Below are positions 47,835 to 60,614 of a DNA stretch of 64,000 nucleotides, in pieces (the first letter of the stretch is position 1; each line of letters starts with the position of its first letter). The stretch is from Istiophorus platypterus (taxonomy: Eukaryota; Chordata; Actinopteri; Istiophoriformes; Istiophoridae), in contig CM029129.1 of the NCBI GenBank assembly GCA_016859345.1, positions 17,958,946 to 18,022,945 on the forward strand, given 5' to 3'. The position numbers and the translations under genes are program-made. The notes beneath the pieces were generated by a model. It saw nothing but the letters and a program-made list of their open reading frames with translations. It searched no databases and was not told where the DNA came from.

Positions 47835-50800
47835 TGTGATAAAAAGGTAAGGAAGAAGAAAAGAAATTGGGGGGTTCCTATGCTCAGGTGTAATGTGGCC
47901 CTTCCCTGTCACCGTGATTTATGAGGAACAGAAATATTATAATATTCTTGCTGCAAATCAGAGAAGGGGGAATGGGAGGGTTAGGGGAGTAAGAAGGTTT
48001 AAAGTATGTGTATGTGTGCATGTTTAAAACAAACAAGTCAGGCAGAAGGGAAAAATATATTTATAAACCAAAACCAGACGAGAAAATATATCAAAACAAT
48101 CAGGGAAACACACGCGGCTCCTGATCTACAGTCTCCACCTAGAAACCACTTCTGTATGCATTTACAATTTGTGTATGTCTTTGTGCATATATACACTTGC
48201 ACAAATAACGTACACACCTGGATGTTTAAATGTATGTGATGTCTTTGCTTTGATCCCTATGTGGCAAAGGTGGGAGTCCTCCTTAATGGATTTTTGCAGT
48301 GATGACTCAACTCAGTGTTCTTTTTATTCATTTTATAGGTCAGACGTAGAATAAAAATGGAAACTGTGATTGTCTCTTTGAAACCTTTTAGTCATATATC
48401 AGTGAGAGCTGCAACTTCTCTCGGTATGATTTGACTGCGACAGCAGGGCCAGCCCTATAAACGCAAATGTCCATGACTGACTGACTGACTGAGGGATAAA
48501 ATTACACCACCGGTCAGCCCAATGCCGTGCAACAGAGTCCTTATCACTGTTTTGTCATCATGGAGGGCGTTTACAAGCAGTGCTGCCAACTTAGCACCTT
48601 TGTTACTAGATCTACCAACTTTTCAGACCCATTTAGCAACTTTTCTTCACCAAATCACAAATCTAATCTGATGTGTTTTGGACAAATCTTGGCAACGTTC
48701 CTCGGAAGAGAGTTGCTAACATTGTGCTGTGAGCGCCGACTTTGTCTCCGAGAGATATTTTTACACTTAAATGTAGCTGAAATCTTATGCGTATGCTGAT
48801 TCAGATGATGTTACATTTATCAAATCGGGATTTTAGCAGTGCAGAGCACAAGCTTTGAAATGGCTTGGAAGTGACTGCTGGTTAACTCGTGGTCTTAATG
48901 GGGGCTGTTCCAGTCATTATTTCATACTTGTTCCGTTCTCTGACAACACAAACAGAAGAGCATGTAGAGAGCAGCTCTTTTTTGAATTCATCTGTATTTA
49001 AATACAGTACACGTGAGCACAGAGAGTAGGAGAGAAGCAAACAGATAAAGGACCTGGACTTGTTCTTTACTTTAAGCCTTGTGCATTTCATTCTTTAGAC
49101 TTGTTCAGTCAGCACAATTGCTGTAGGTTCGGTTCAGTTTGTGCTTTACATTCATCAGTTCAGTTGTGTGTACATGTATCAATTGCTCGTTATGTGGCTT
49201 TAATTAACTTTATCGCCGCTCAGCATGCACAGAGAGAAAGGGAAGACAGTGTGGCAAGAGTGATAACCTTGAGAGAAGGTTTCTCGATGTGACTCTCCAT
49301 GCTTTTCCTCTTTGAAGTATTGCTCTGAATTCCCTCTCTCACACCCTTATCACATTCATTCATGCACCACAAATATCACACCTAACGACACACTCCCGGA
49401 CACCCACTGGTTTGCTATAGGGTTGTTTGATACATTACTCTCATAGACATTCAGCTCATAAACATATTAGCTCCAAGTATGTTCCAACATGGGAGCTTGT
49501 GGCATTTCCTAGGTTTTAATTAACACAAAAATAATACTGGCTATATTTCAATAAGAAATATTGGTATCAGTATACACAGATGGGACTCCCCCATTGGTCT
49601 AAATTAATGAGGATACCACAATCTATGAGATCAGTTGATCTTTCACAATCTTGCACAATATTTACACTTTTGGTGTGCATCATCACAGAAATGAATGTTT
49701 ACACTAGCTGCTCGGGGGACCTCTAGTCAGAGCCTCCTTCTAACCTTTTTTGAAAACCTCATCTAAAGCCTGTACCATAGAAATGTGGGTAATGTGATTT
49801 CTACTCTGTGACCTGAACCCACGTTTCCTTGTTTACAGTCATCAAAAGAGGGAGGAAGTGAATGAAAAGCATGACCAACTTCTCCTCACGTCCGATGACA
49901 AGTGAAAATGTTGAAACGATAAACTACGGGTCGTTGACATGTCGGTCAGTCAGATTCCCACTCATGTGGGGTTCGTGTTCAGTACTTCCATTAAGAGGAC
50001 AATGAGACATTAACAAGCTTCCTGTAACAACACAAACGCCGCAACTAATTCTGTTTCACATAGAACATTTACAGCATGGCTAACTGTCATTAGTGATGGA
50101 AAGTAGATGACGAGGAAGCGGGATGGGGTTCAGGGGTACCACATTTAATAATAATGGCATGCAAAGTCAAAAAGCTGAGAGATGTGTGGAGTGATGCAGG
50201 AGGAGTGGGGTGTGATGAAATGAAAGAGGGCAGAGGGGGGATTAGCTACAGCTATTAGCAGCTTCTAAAGTAATCACACTCATTAGTTGCTATCAGATTG
50301 GGTTAGATGGTTAAAAAACAAGGGAGATGGAGAGAAAGAGAGAGAGAGAGAGAGGCAGTGAGTGAGAGGGACGCATAGAGCATATTTTCTGCCCACTTTG
50401 TCTCTCTATTAATGCCATCTATATATAGACACAGTACATGGCAATAAGAGTAGAAGTATCTGTCTACTGTAGATGGATATAGGTAGAAACGTCTGCCCTG
50501 TAATAAGCTAAATTCTCCACTATGCTCACCAGCTAGTCACTAGCCTTGTCCGTCTGCGGTGTGGTGCTGAGCAGGTAGGATACAGTTGAAAAGAGCTGCC
50601 TGCTCTTAGTGGAAAATAGACCGATGGGAGCGTTGAAAGTGGATCGAATCTGTAAAGCTGCAATCGGAGAAACCAAAACAATTAGTAAAGAGACGATGGG
50701 ATGCTCCATAGAGCTCAAGGGAACTGCAGAGTCGACTGATAGTTGTTAATGTATAAATAATGATTATAACAGCTTTAAGCATCAAGAGTAAAATGAATCA

Positions 50801-52390
50801 TTCTGAAGAATAAGCCCTTTTCCAAGTGTTAAATATTTGATGTACTAATGTGTAGACAGCAGTTTGATGTTGTAGATGGTCAAGTCATGCTGCATCCAAC
50901 TACTTACATGCTAGGCTAATCTACAGCATAGAAATTCAGCTTGTTTATGAAGGTATATCTTTTGCATTTAAAGTTTTTCTCTTTGATACATTTTTAACTT
51001 CATACACCTAACAGGCAAAGTAAAATTATTGATAATGGATATATTTACTTAATTATTTATTACCGGAAAACATGTTGGAATAAAATTAATGTTAATTTAT
51101 TCATATGGATTAGCCAATTTTTAAGAGCATGTTCAGCAGATCGTCTGTTAGGAATATTTACTGAGGTCCCAACAGGATAACTAACTAGAGCTGCACACTG
51201 TCGTTTCACTTGTAACTGAAATCAGTTATTTTACTTATTTCCTTTTTTTTTTTTTTTTAAGTCTCTTTGCCAAAAAGACCGACCACGAGAGTTGAGTGTC
51301 CCTGCTGACGGACGGACTCCCAAACACCAAATCACTTATGCGCAAGCTGAGACTTGTAGCTCCCACTTTTCCATCAGATGCTGTTTCTTAGTCCCTTCAG
51401 AAAAGAGTGAGAAGCCTTAGTATATTTTATTAATTTGAGGAAGTAGATCTTCGTTGACATTATTCATATCATTTCTGGTTTCCGTGGTGACAGGAATGCG
51501 CCTAAACTTTTTCTGAAAGTGCCTTGGCTCTAGAAAACAAGAATATTCACTCTATTGTTCACTAGTATTTTTATGTATTATATTCTGCTTCTATGAGGAG
51601 AGAAGTGAGAGTCCAGAGCTGCAGTTGCAGGAAAGTTAGGAGTGGCTGTGCATTATATGAGTACATACAATAGAGATGCTGCTGACTTGGCTTTCATGAA
51701 TAATTTTCACATTATTCAACAGTTCAGAAACCATATTGAGACAGCGAGAGACAGGCAGAGAGGGAGAAAATAAAGCAAAGAAATAAGTAAATTGTGAAGG
51801 AGAATGAGCTTACAGCTACAAGAAATAAGATTTTCTTGAATTTGTTGTATAGGCCACACATTTATTTATTTATCTATTTATTCATTTATTTTACACTGTA
51901 AGTCACCTTCCTCGGTGTCCAATTACATCAATGAATTAGTTGAGCTAGCTGTCTCGGTTTGGCTGCAGAGGAAGTGTTGATATTGATGAGCTGCCCAAAT
52001 TCGTGACGGGGAGCTGGCCAATGTTGTCAGTGATTATTCATTAATTAATACAATAAAATTTTAATCAGAAGAGGTGGTGTACAGTAGGCAGCAGGGATAT
52101 GTTATATGATATGTGTGTTTACAGGTACATTGGGATAGAAGAATTTCGTACGTCATGTCTTTTTGGATAAATGTATATGTCCGTCATACCTGGAGTATCC
52201 CAATCCATTCGTATAAAATATTATAGTCCTGTTTATGGCTCGAGTATCCTCCAGATTTGTGGACTTGAGTCTTGGAATTGAATTACAACAGAGTCCAAAG
52301 TTTTAGGACATGAGACTTGTCTTATACTTAAAGTCGCACTTGTCAATCCTACTATATTAGCAATGAAAAAAATTACCAAAGTATGTGTAA
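47835..52390. other. Noncoding, with a short interspersed repeat at 48575-48730
   Basis: No gene recognised. The segment 48575-48730, with 'ctgccaacttagcacctttg' and 'ccaacttttcagacccattt', resembles a repeat common in percomorph genomes whose class I do not know. Also present are a (GA)n run at 50335-50356, a short (TGAC)n run at 48476-48491, and a T run at 51245-51259. ORFs are below 91 codons and unassigned. Confidence 0.45.
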
Positions 52391-52394
52391 AGTG

Positions 52395-52835
52395 AAAGGG
52401 ACTGTTCATTGTGATGAACCCACAGACTCCGCAGCTCCCCTCAGCTCTGTAAAGCCTGTCTTGCAGCTCATTGTTTTGGTTTTACTGTGCAACTGTACAG
52501 TTTTGATTCACTCTCACTGCTCCTATTGACCTTATTTACAGCTGGAGGCAGCAGCTACTTTTAGCATCAAAGAAAACCTCTAAAAGTGGGAGACAGAGAA
52601 AATGGGTGATCAGCTGCTGAATATAGTGGAACGTTTAGCAGCTAAAGAGCCAGATATTTTACCTCAGGACTCAGCGGAGACTAAAACTGGGCTTGAATAG
52701 AGTGAAAATTGGACTTGTGGCCATTTGGCCAGAAACAAGTCTCCACATAAATGATAATTGCCCTGTGTTTGTTGGATGTATTAAAAGGCAACTGCATGCT
52801 AACAAAATTGCCATGACACTGTTATAAGGTCACAA
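52395..52835. repeat. Interspersed repeat (family A), longer copy
   Basis: The better preserved copy of the repeat in smg6 intron 12 at 5440-5755. Landmarks include 'agctcccctcagctctgtaa' near 52432 and 'gcagctaaagagccagatat' near 52638. No coding potential; class unknown. Confidence 0.65.
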
Positions 52836-52889
52836 AATTATGTTGGTATAGTGTTTACAGCTTGCTGCGTTGCCCCAAAAAAATGCTTT

Positions 52890-53135
52890 TTCTTTGCTTA
52901 TGAGGACTTCAGACCTGAGGCAGGTCATCCACTAAACTGTAGGTCAGTTGTTCGATCTCCGGTTCATCCAGTCAGTGTCCTAGGGCGAGATACTGAACCG
53001 CAAATTGCCCCCGATGGCTGTGCCATCAGTATGTGTATCAGTGTTTGTGTGTGCAAATGTGACATTTAGTGTAAAACGCTTTGAGTGGTCAATAAAACTA
53101 CGAAAGCGCTATAAAAGTGCGTTCTATTTACCATT
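52890..53135 (+). mobile_element. tRNA-derived SINE
   Basis: The head has a B-box-like word 'gttcgatctc' at 52950-52959. The body reads 'cctagggcgagatactgaac' and 'aaattgcccccgatggctgt', and the tail 'aaacgctttgagtggtcaat' then 'gaaagcgctataaaagtgcg'. This is the arrangement of a very common fish SINE. The A-box end is degraded. It sits directly after the family A repeat. Confidence 0.8.
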
Positions 53136-53139
53136 CTTA

Positions 53140-54065
53140 GGACTTAAAATGGACTTGCCTCAAAGATCTAAAACTAGCTCCTATATCTTCTTCAACTTAG
53201 AGAGGGTCTGTTGCCATTTTTGGGCATAAAATCACGAGTCAAAAATTAAAAATTTGGTGGGTGTATACTCTTATCTTCCTGTGGTCTGTGGGATGTTAGC
53301 CAAGCATACTCACAGCGAGTTAACCGAAACCTTCATAATTAGGCATGTATTCCATATGGGATTTTTTAAAGATATACATAAAACACTTCCATTAGTGACA
53401 GTGGTTGCCAAGTTTGGAATAAACAAGTTAATTAAAGGGTTATATTTGGGAGAGGTAACCTGCGAACGAGGAAGATACTTGGATATCAGGATTAAAGCTG
53501 CATTGTTTCAGGATCAGCGCCCCTGAGACTATGGTCAAATCATGTACATGAGCTTGGTAATTGCTGTATAAAAGATCAACACGGGGCATTAGAACTCAGT
53601 TGCTCTCGAGACCAGCTCCGTTTATTGTATGTTCTGTAAAGACTTTGTGAATCCACCAGTGGACTGAAAGCGTAGCTCGGCTCCTTTGTTTCTTCTCCCT
53701 CCAGTGTTTAGCTGTAGCATAGATTGGATGGTGTGCAGCCAGCATTAGATGTGGGAGGAAATTCATCCACCCCTCCCCTTCCTCAGAGGCCCCATACATT
53801 TGATTTACACCTGGTTCGTAGACCCCACATTTCTCTCGTGCCAATGTCTCTTCCTTCGGCCCTGTTTAATATTATCCTTTCACTTATCCATTCATTGCCA
53901 GGAAACGTGTCTTTGCTCTTTACTTTTCCCCTTTTGACAAGGTCAACTTGTGCTCAATAACATCTCTTATACACAAACTCATTGTGTGTGTGTTTTTTAA
54001 TGCATGAATATCAGTCTTTACGATGACATGGATCAGAGTGACAGACAAAAACTGCATGGATGTGA
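53140..54065. other. Noncoding, nothing recognised
   Basis: No exon or repeat identified. ORFs at 53254-53526 (plus) and 53596-53844 (minus) have no recognisable domain. Confidence 0.45.
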
Positions 54066-54069
54066 TGCA

Positions 54070-54487
54070 TCCATCGAATGGTTGAGAAACTTATATGCTT
54101 ATTTGCTTTCCTGCCGAGAGTTAGACAAAACGCTCACAACGCCACTCTCATATCTGTCTGTTAAATATGATGCTAAAGGGTGAGAGAATCTTAGCCTAGC
54201 TCTGTCCAAAGATAATAGAGTCTGCAGCCATTTTTACACTTTGTAAGATTTTTATGCAAATAAACAAAAAAGAAATAAACTGAATATAAGAAATGACTGC
54301 TTCTGATAGGAACTTTTTTTTTTTTTAATCATTCAACAGCTATATTTCCCTCATTTCTAGTCCTTACACTAGATTAGCTAATTGACTCCTGGCTGCATAT
54401 TAAAGTGGTACCGTATTTCTCATCTACTTCTTGGCAAGAAAACAATTTTGTTTTTTTTATTTTTAAAAAGTCAAACTATTCTTTTAA
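54070..54487. mobile_element. MITE-like element with terminal inverted repeats
   Basis: The left end 'atttgctttcctgccgagag' (54101) is a diverged match to the complement of the right end 'tctacttcttggcaagaaaa' (54423), with further pairing outwards and inwards: 'ccactctcatat...gttaaatatga' on the left, 'catattaaagtggtaccg' on the right. About 420 bases long without coding capacity. Such elements are frequent in percomorph fish; the superfamily is not clear from this copy. Confidence 0.75.
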
Positions 54488-54489
54488 TG

Positions 54490-57255
54490 GCTGAAGAGAA
54501 CATTATGTTTACATATCAGATATCTCTGATGAATAGCTCCATTGTAAGTTGTGTATCACAATCAGATCTCTAATGATTTAGCTAACAACTATCCTCTCAA
54601 ATGCCTAAACCTGTAAAAAAAGAATAAGGATCAAAGCTGGAACAAAGCTCTGCTTAATACATCAAAAAGAGCAGGGGAGATTTTAACAGCTTAGGGCAAT
54701 TTAAAATTCACAAGGTATTATGTAAATTTGATTCCTAGTTCTCGTACCAAACATATTTGATGCACAACCAAAGTTTTTTTTGCCACTTTGGGAAAACATT
54801 TTTCTTATATTATTCTCCTCACAAAAGGCTTTGTCTGTATATTTCTGTTTATCAAAGGCAGCAATTCGTACGTTCATTAGGTTCTTCAGCTGAAACCCAA
54901 ATTTTACAAAATCTTAACAAAATAACAAAAGCATGTGCAGTGAAAACAGAGAGGTTTTCAGGGAGGCTATTGTGTGTTTTGTTTGGTATTGTTGGTTTGT
55001 AATGTCCCTGAGGTATTCAATTAAGAATTATTCTCCACTTTTGAATTATTCATTAAAGTTTTTGCTAAAATGTTTGCGTGAAGACTATTATCATATTATG
55101 TAGGAAGTTTTACTTTTGAAAACGCTAAATGTTAAGGATGAGATGCGCCGTTTAAAACAATTTGTGAGACAGCACTGCATCTGGAAATATTAAGTACGTG
55201 CAGAGGAGGTAACCGCAGGGGGAGGCTAATTACTGGGGGGAGATGGGAGTTTTGTGAATTATATGTTTGCTCTGGTCTGTGATATTTAGCGATTTATGAA
55301 TAGAGTAAACTTGTGGAGCAATGGTCTCTTGGTAGGGAAAGAAATGCACTCAGCGGTGGGCGATGCACTCTGCTTGCAAATGTTGTCTTGCAGTTTTCAT
55401 TAAAGTAAAATAATTGCGTGGTCCAACAGTCTTTTTTCAGCCTCCTCTTTAATGGTGACACTGTTGCTTTGCAAGGTGTTTTTTTTTTTTTAAACAAATG
55501 CCACAGAAAGCCGAGAACAAAAGAAGACTCCATATGCAAAATTACAGGGGAAGGGCGTCGGTTTTCCGAACAGAAACTCCAAATGTATCTGCATGAGCTT
55601 CATCTTTACTTCTGATGTTGCCGCAATACACATGAAGATCTGCAAAAATGGATTCACGCAAGATACAATAGAATTAAATGAAAGATGGTTCTATAAAATA
55701 GTCTTAACAAAAATATTGAAATAATAACACTGATGATACAGTTTTTCCTTGTCAACATTTACCATGAAAAGACAATAGACAACAACAGAAGTATCCCACT
55801 AACATCTATTGTCTGTGTTGCCAAAGCCTAATAAAACTCATCCTTCTGTGCTATAGATCAACACTGTTGTCCGCTGTTACTTCTGTTTGAGTGACATTTG
55901 CAAAAACTACAATTCCCAGCTGTCTTAGGATCTTCCTTAAACTCATTTGTGACCCATTTTTAAAGACTAACATCTTCAGAAGGAATGAATGGACTTCCAT
56001 TCATTCCTTCAGCCAAAGCTGCCTGCTTCGGCCAGACAGTTAAAAAATGAGCTGAAAATCAGAAGCTCTGTGAAGCCGAGGGGAAGCTGCAGAATTGGGT
56101 GATCATTCTTTATAGTTTCATCTCTCCAAACAGCCCCTTTCACATTATTGCAATGTTTTCCATTGTCATTTGATACATTGTTATTATAAAAATATTGATC
56201 ATAGCTGCTGTAACAAACTCGATGTTAATTAAAGAAATAAAAATTGACTTTTATAGCCCTTCAAGAATTGGGTTTACAATGTGTATGCCCCCATTTGTCT
56301 TCTGCAGCCCCTTAAATCATTTATGCATGTTTTTGTGTGTGAGCAGGACCATGTTTGTTGGTATGCGCTCACCTCAAGGTGAAGGCCAACGGGCTCTCCC
56401 ACGGGGACCAACAGGCACCGTGAAGCTCCACTGTAAACACACCACTTTGTCTTCCTATCTCCCTCCCTCTCTCTGTATCTCATTTCCCCAAACCCTGTAA
56501 AACAAGATAGACAGTGATAAAATACAACAGGGAGAGAAAGATAAATGATAGTACAAGTGAAAGATATGGATTGGTGGAGATAAAATAACTTCTTCATTTG
56601 GGCTGAGTCTCCGAGGAATAAATACAGTGTGTGGGCAGGCACTGCTGACGGTTTATAATCTAGCCCATAGTAAACGCTTAATATAATCTATTGAACATTT
56701 CCATCTGTAGATGTGGCATTGTTCCCACCTGAAATTAAGTCCAACTGAGCTGTTGACTGACCACGGGGGACAAAGCTGCATGGTGAGCTCTGCTGGTGGT
56801 CTTTTAATATAGCCTGACCATCCTTTCTTTGCATCTATTTTGATAAAAAAATGCTTTGTTTTCATTTCAACTAGTTGCCACTCACAAAGTTACTCACTGT
56901 GTCTTTGTACTTTCTGGAATAAAAAAAAAAAACTACATCAAAATTCAGCTGGAATTGTAGTTTTCACACTCAGGAATATAAAAGAAACAAGAAAATACAA
57001 AGGCTACTGTAATAAAAAAAAAAACAACAACAAAGAAATAAGGAAAGCGAAGGAGTTTGTTAGAAGAGAGAGCAGCTACAGGAACGGAAGAGTAATTGAA
57101 GAACATAGAGTCCATAGTGAGGACACAGTGAAATGTAGGATAACGCAACTACAAATTTGCTGTGGTTAACAACACAGTAGTCGATAAGCCTCATCATGTT
57201 ACCCTTCCGAGGCAAAAAGAGGAGATGGGAGATGGGATGCTTGAGGTTGAGTGTT
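54490..57255. other. Noncoding, nothing recognised
   Basis: AT-rich, with short T and A runs at 54774, 55481, 56923 and 57014. No exon of a known family. A (CATTC)-type palindromic stretch 'ggaatgaatggacttccatt' near 55982 forms a short imperfect hairpin. Confidence 0.45.
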
Positions 57256-57259
57256 TGAC

Positions 57260-57260
<1 letters not shown>

Positions 57261-57330
<70 letters not shown>

Positions 57331-57340
57331 GCGTGTATGT
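57261..57340. repeat. (TG)n microsatellite
   Basis: About 33 perfect TG units, then GC-interrupted units. Confidence 0.97.
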
Positions 57341-57344
57341 GGTT

Positions 57345-60085
57345 GAGCACTGCTGCAAATGAAGGCAGTCGAAAAGAAGTACTAGAGTATGAAAAGCGAA
57401 AGCTGAACAGGGATTGGACCTTTCCGCTGAAAAGGTCATCCGTATAGCTCCGATTTTCAGGCTAATCAGAGAAGGACGGGGTGGACACTAATCGGCTGGT
57501 CGGAAGGTCGCGGAAGGTCACTAAAAGGTTGCCGAGGTCACCGCAGCCTGGTGCGGATCACCTGTCCATCATCGCTGTGAATGACCTATCCTTGCAAAGT
57601 GAGCAAGGGAGCGAGACTGAGAGGAGTTATTAACGTCTCTGTGTTGCATGCATTTTTGCTTAGGTGAGTCTAACACAGCATTCGCTGAAAATAGACACGG
57701 CTCATCTGGTCAGGACAGAAATTAGCCTCACAAGAGCAGATAACAAGGAGGGAAGCAAGTAAATTATAGCGGAGATACAGGGATGCTGGAAAGATGGATG
57801 GAAGGGCAGAGGGAAAAATATGTTTGCAATTAAAGGAAACAAGAAGAAAGTGTAGAGTCAGATAACATGGTGGAAAAAAAACTGAAAAACTAAACTAAAA
57901 AAGAAAAAGAGAGAGAGCATAACAAACTGCCTTGTAGGAGAATAGGATGCAAGATAAAGGAAACTACCCTGAGATGCAAAAACCAAGAAAACTGTTGACA
58001 TTGATTGAAATCTGAAACGGGATCTCTGATCACCTGTTTCACCTCTTTAATTCAGTACTTTATCAATACAAGTAATTGCTGCAGTTCATCAGCACAAGGT
58101 CTCTGATAGCTCAAGGCTCAAGGTCTCAGATATTCGTCAGAGAATATTTAAGACCTTGTATGAGCAGGGAGTCAGTGAGACTCCAACAGTCCCACGATGT
58201 TTCCTGGTATTTAAGATTATCGATCATTTTAGCCACCAACCGGTGTTAATCGTGGGATAAACCTCCTAGACAATGGTTGGTTAGCTGCCAGAATAACCAG
58301 CTAGTAGATAACAATAAACCACATTTGGCAGGTGAGTGACTGGGATCGACAGATGGTGGGCGACCGGTGTTGACATCAGGAACCAGGAACAAGATCACAC
58401 TTGGCCAGAAGATTTCACACACAGGAGTCAAACCTGGTTCGGAGACAGTTTATTCACTTTGTGTGTTGCATAGCTGCAGATCTCATTTTGAAAGAAATAG
58501 CAGTCGACAGGAGGTGTGGATGTTATGAATAAATGGATGAGATGATCTGTTTGTTTTCATATGAGAAGCACTTTTTTGACTGGCTGATGAGCAACTGTCA
58601 GCTACCGAGAAGTGGATGTTTAAAGATCCCCCCAAGGCATGTTTTGAGACATTTAAAAATACTCTGCTTTGAATAGCAATTAGTGTCTGATATGCCCCCC
58701 CACCAAAAAAAGTTTAAGAATTAACTTAGTTTAATTCTTAAGTGCGCGTCTACTCATCTCAATTTGAAAACAAGTTTCTAGTGTCAAATTCAACACATAC
58801 ATCATCCTGCACAGGGAAAATCCAAAAACCCAAGTGAACTATTAATAAATAAAACATATTTTTTGGTTGGAGGAAGATATTACCACAGTCTCACTTGCCT
58901 GTTTAGTGCATTTATGTAGACTAACACTTAGTCACTTAGGCAGCTTGTATTTTCATGTCATGCCAAACATTTGACCAGCCAATCAAACTGACTGTGTGTC
59001 AGAATGTCAAAAATACAGCCGTACTTCTACTAACACATATCCAAAACCAAAAGTAAGACATCCATATTGTTATATACATCTGCATAATTACAACATGTGT
59101 TTATTTAGTCGATAGAATTTCATGTAAATTGTTAAGCAAATACCACAAGAAAAAATCTATTTCTTTATCTTGATTAAGGGCTTTTTTCCTGACGTATCAA
59201 GTAAATGACTAACTTGAGTATATACTATATGAATAGTCACTTAATTAGTATTTGTGCAGTAAAATGAAAAATATAAAACAGAATATTGTAAATCACTGAA
59301 ACGGAACATTTGACAAATCTGCTTTTCTTCTTTCATACTGGCATACTGCCAACTTTCAACATTAGAGGAGTACTCCATCAATTTAGCATTGCACTCCTAT
59401 AACGCTGTCAGGACCAAATATTGACAGAATAAAAAAAAAAAAAAAAGGATCAAAATTGATGCAGCAGAACCAGAGATGTCATGTCTGGTCGCTGGTTGTT
59501 TTTATTCCACTCCTTCTTCTTTCTTTTCAAAATGCGGTGCCTATGTTACCCACAATGAAACCAGCCAAAACCACCACCAGTTCCTTCAGAGATCCTGGCG
59601 TGTTATCCTAGTAGCTAATGTAGCCTCGATCCTCCAGCCTCAGTCGGGGACAAGGAGAGGGCAACAAATGTCTGGTAAGCTCAGTTCTTTCTAACTCCAC
59701 ACCCCCAGATTTTACTTAATTTCCAACTTGTAGTCTTCTGACCCAACAGAGGTTGATCCAAGGGAGATCACTCAAGAAAATCTTATTTCATGCGGCTCCC
59801 TCTGGAGCCACAACAGACTTCATACGACTTTTTTTTTTTCCGCATATGCACTAGTACTGCCCAGTGACTGTAAACACACTCTGATGAAACTGTGGCATTC
59901 CCTTGTGAGTGTAAAATACTCAGCAAGTCCTTCAAACCTAAAGGAGCATGTATGTCTTTTATCTCTACCCTCTGATAGGTCCCTTGGGACTGTTATCTGA
60001 ATTAATGCCCCCACCAGCATCAGGAGATGTGTCGCAAACAAACCTGAAAAATCATTGTTGAAAAATAAACAATTATGTTAATAAT
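57345..60085. other. Noncoding, nothing recognised
   Basis: No gene seen. A-rich runs at 57878 and 59432-59446, T run at 59828-59838. The 72-codon plus ORF at 59476-59694 has no recognisable domain. Confidence 0.45.
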
Positions 60086-60089
60086 TATA

Positions 60090-60610
60090 CTTTATGTTGT
60101 GGCAATACTATGGCAAAGGTTTGGTTGGGTTGAGGCACAAAAAAACCCCAAACCGTTTGTTGAGTTCAGGAAAAGATTGTGATTTGGGTTAAAGGGTTAA
60201 GGTTAAACGACCCTCATCATCATGGTTACAATAGTAAACACACGATGAAGGTCATAGAACAATCTTGGTCAGTTAAAGGAAACGATGACTAGTGGGTGGT
60301 AAACAGAGACAAACGGTGGTCTCCTGTGTTGGAGTACAGTGTTAAGTCAACCGATCCAGCCAGCCTGACCTCTGCCATGTGCTATCTTTTTGGCTCTAGG
60401 AAGTCACCTGACTTCCTCCTTTTCTCCCGTCGTAATTACCACGGCCACTAGAGGGCTCTGTCACTTGAACGAAAATGTGTCATTTCCGGGCATTTGCTGG
60501 AACGAGGGATGCTGCCTGACGTGACCGGTAGGGGTCGCTTAACTATTAAACACAACTATGGGGCGTAATTAGCTGCTTGTGCAAACAAAGTATGGGGCTG
60601 TTTGTTATGT
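60090..60610. repeat. Probable interspersed repeat (unclassified)
   Basis: A stretch including 'ttggttgggttgaggcacaa', 'ggtggtctcctgtgttggag', 'ccactagagggctctgtcac' and 'gacgtgaccggtaggggtcg'. It resembles, from memory, a repeat seen in many percomorph genomes. Ends, class and copy number cannot be determined here. Confidence 0.5.
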
Positions 60611-60614
60611 GAAG

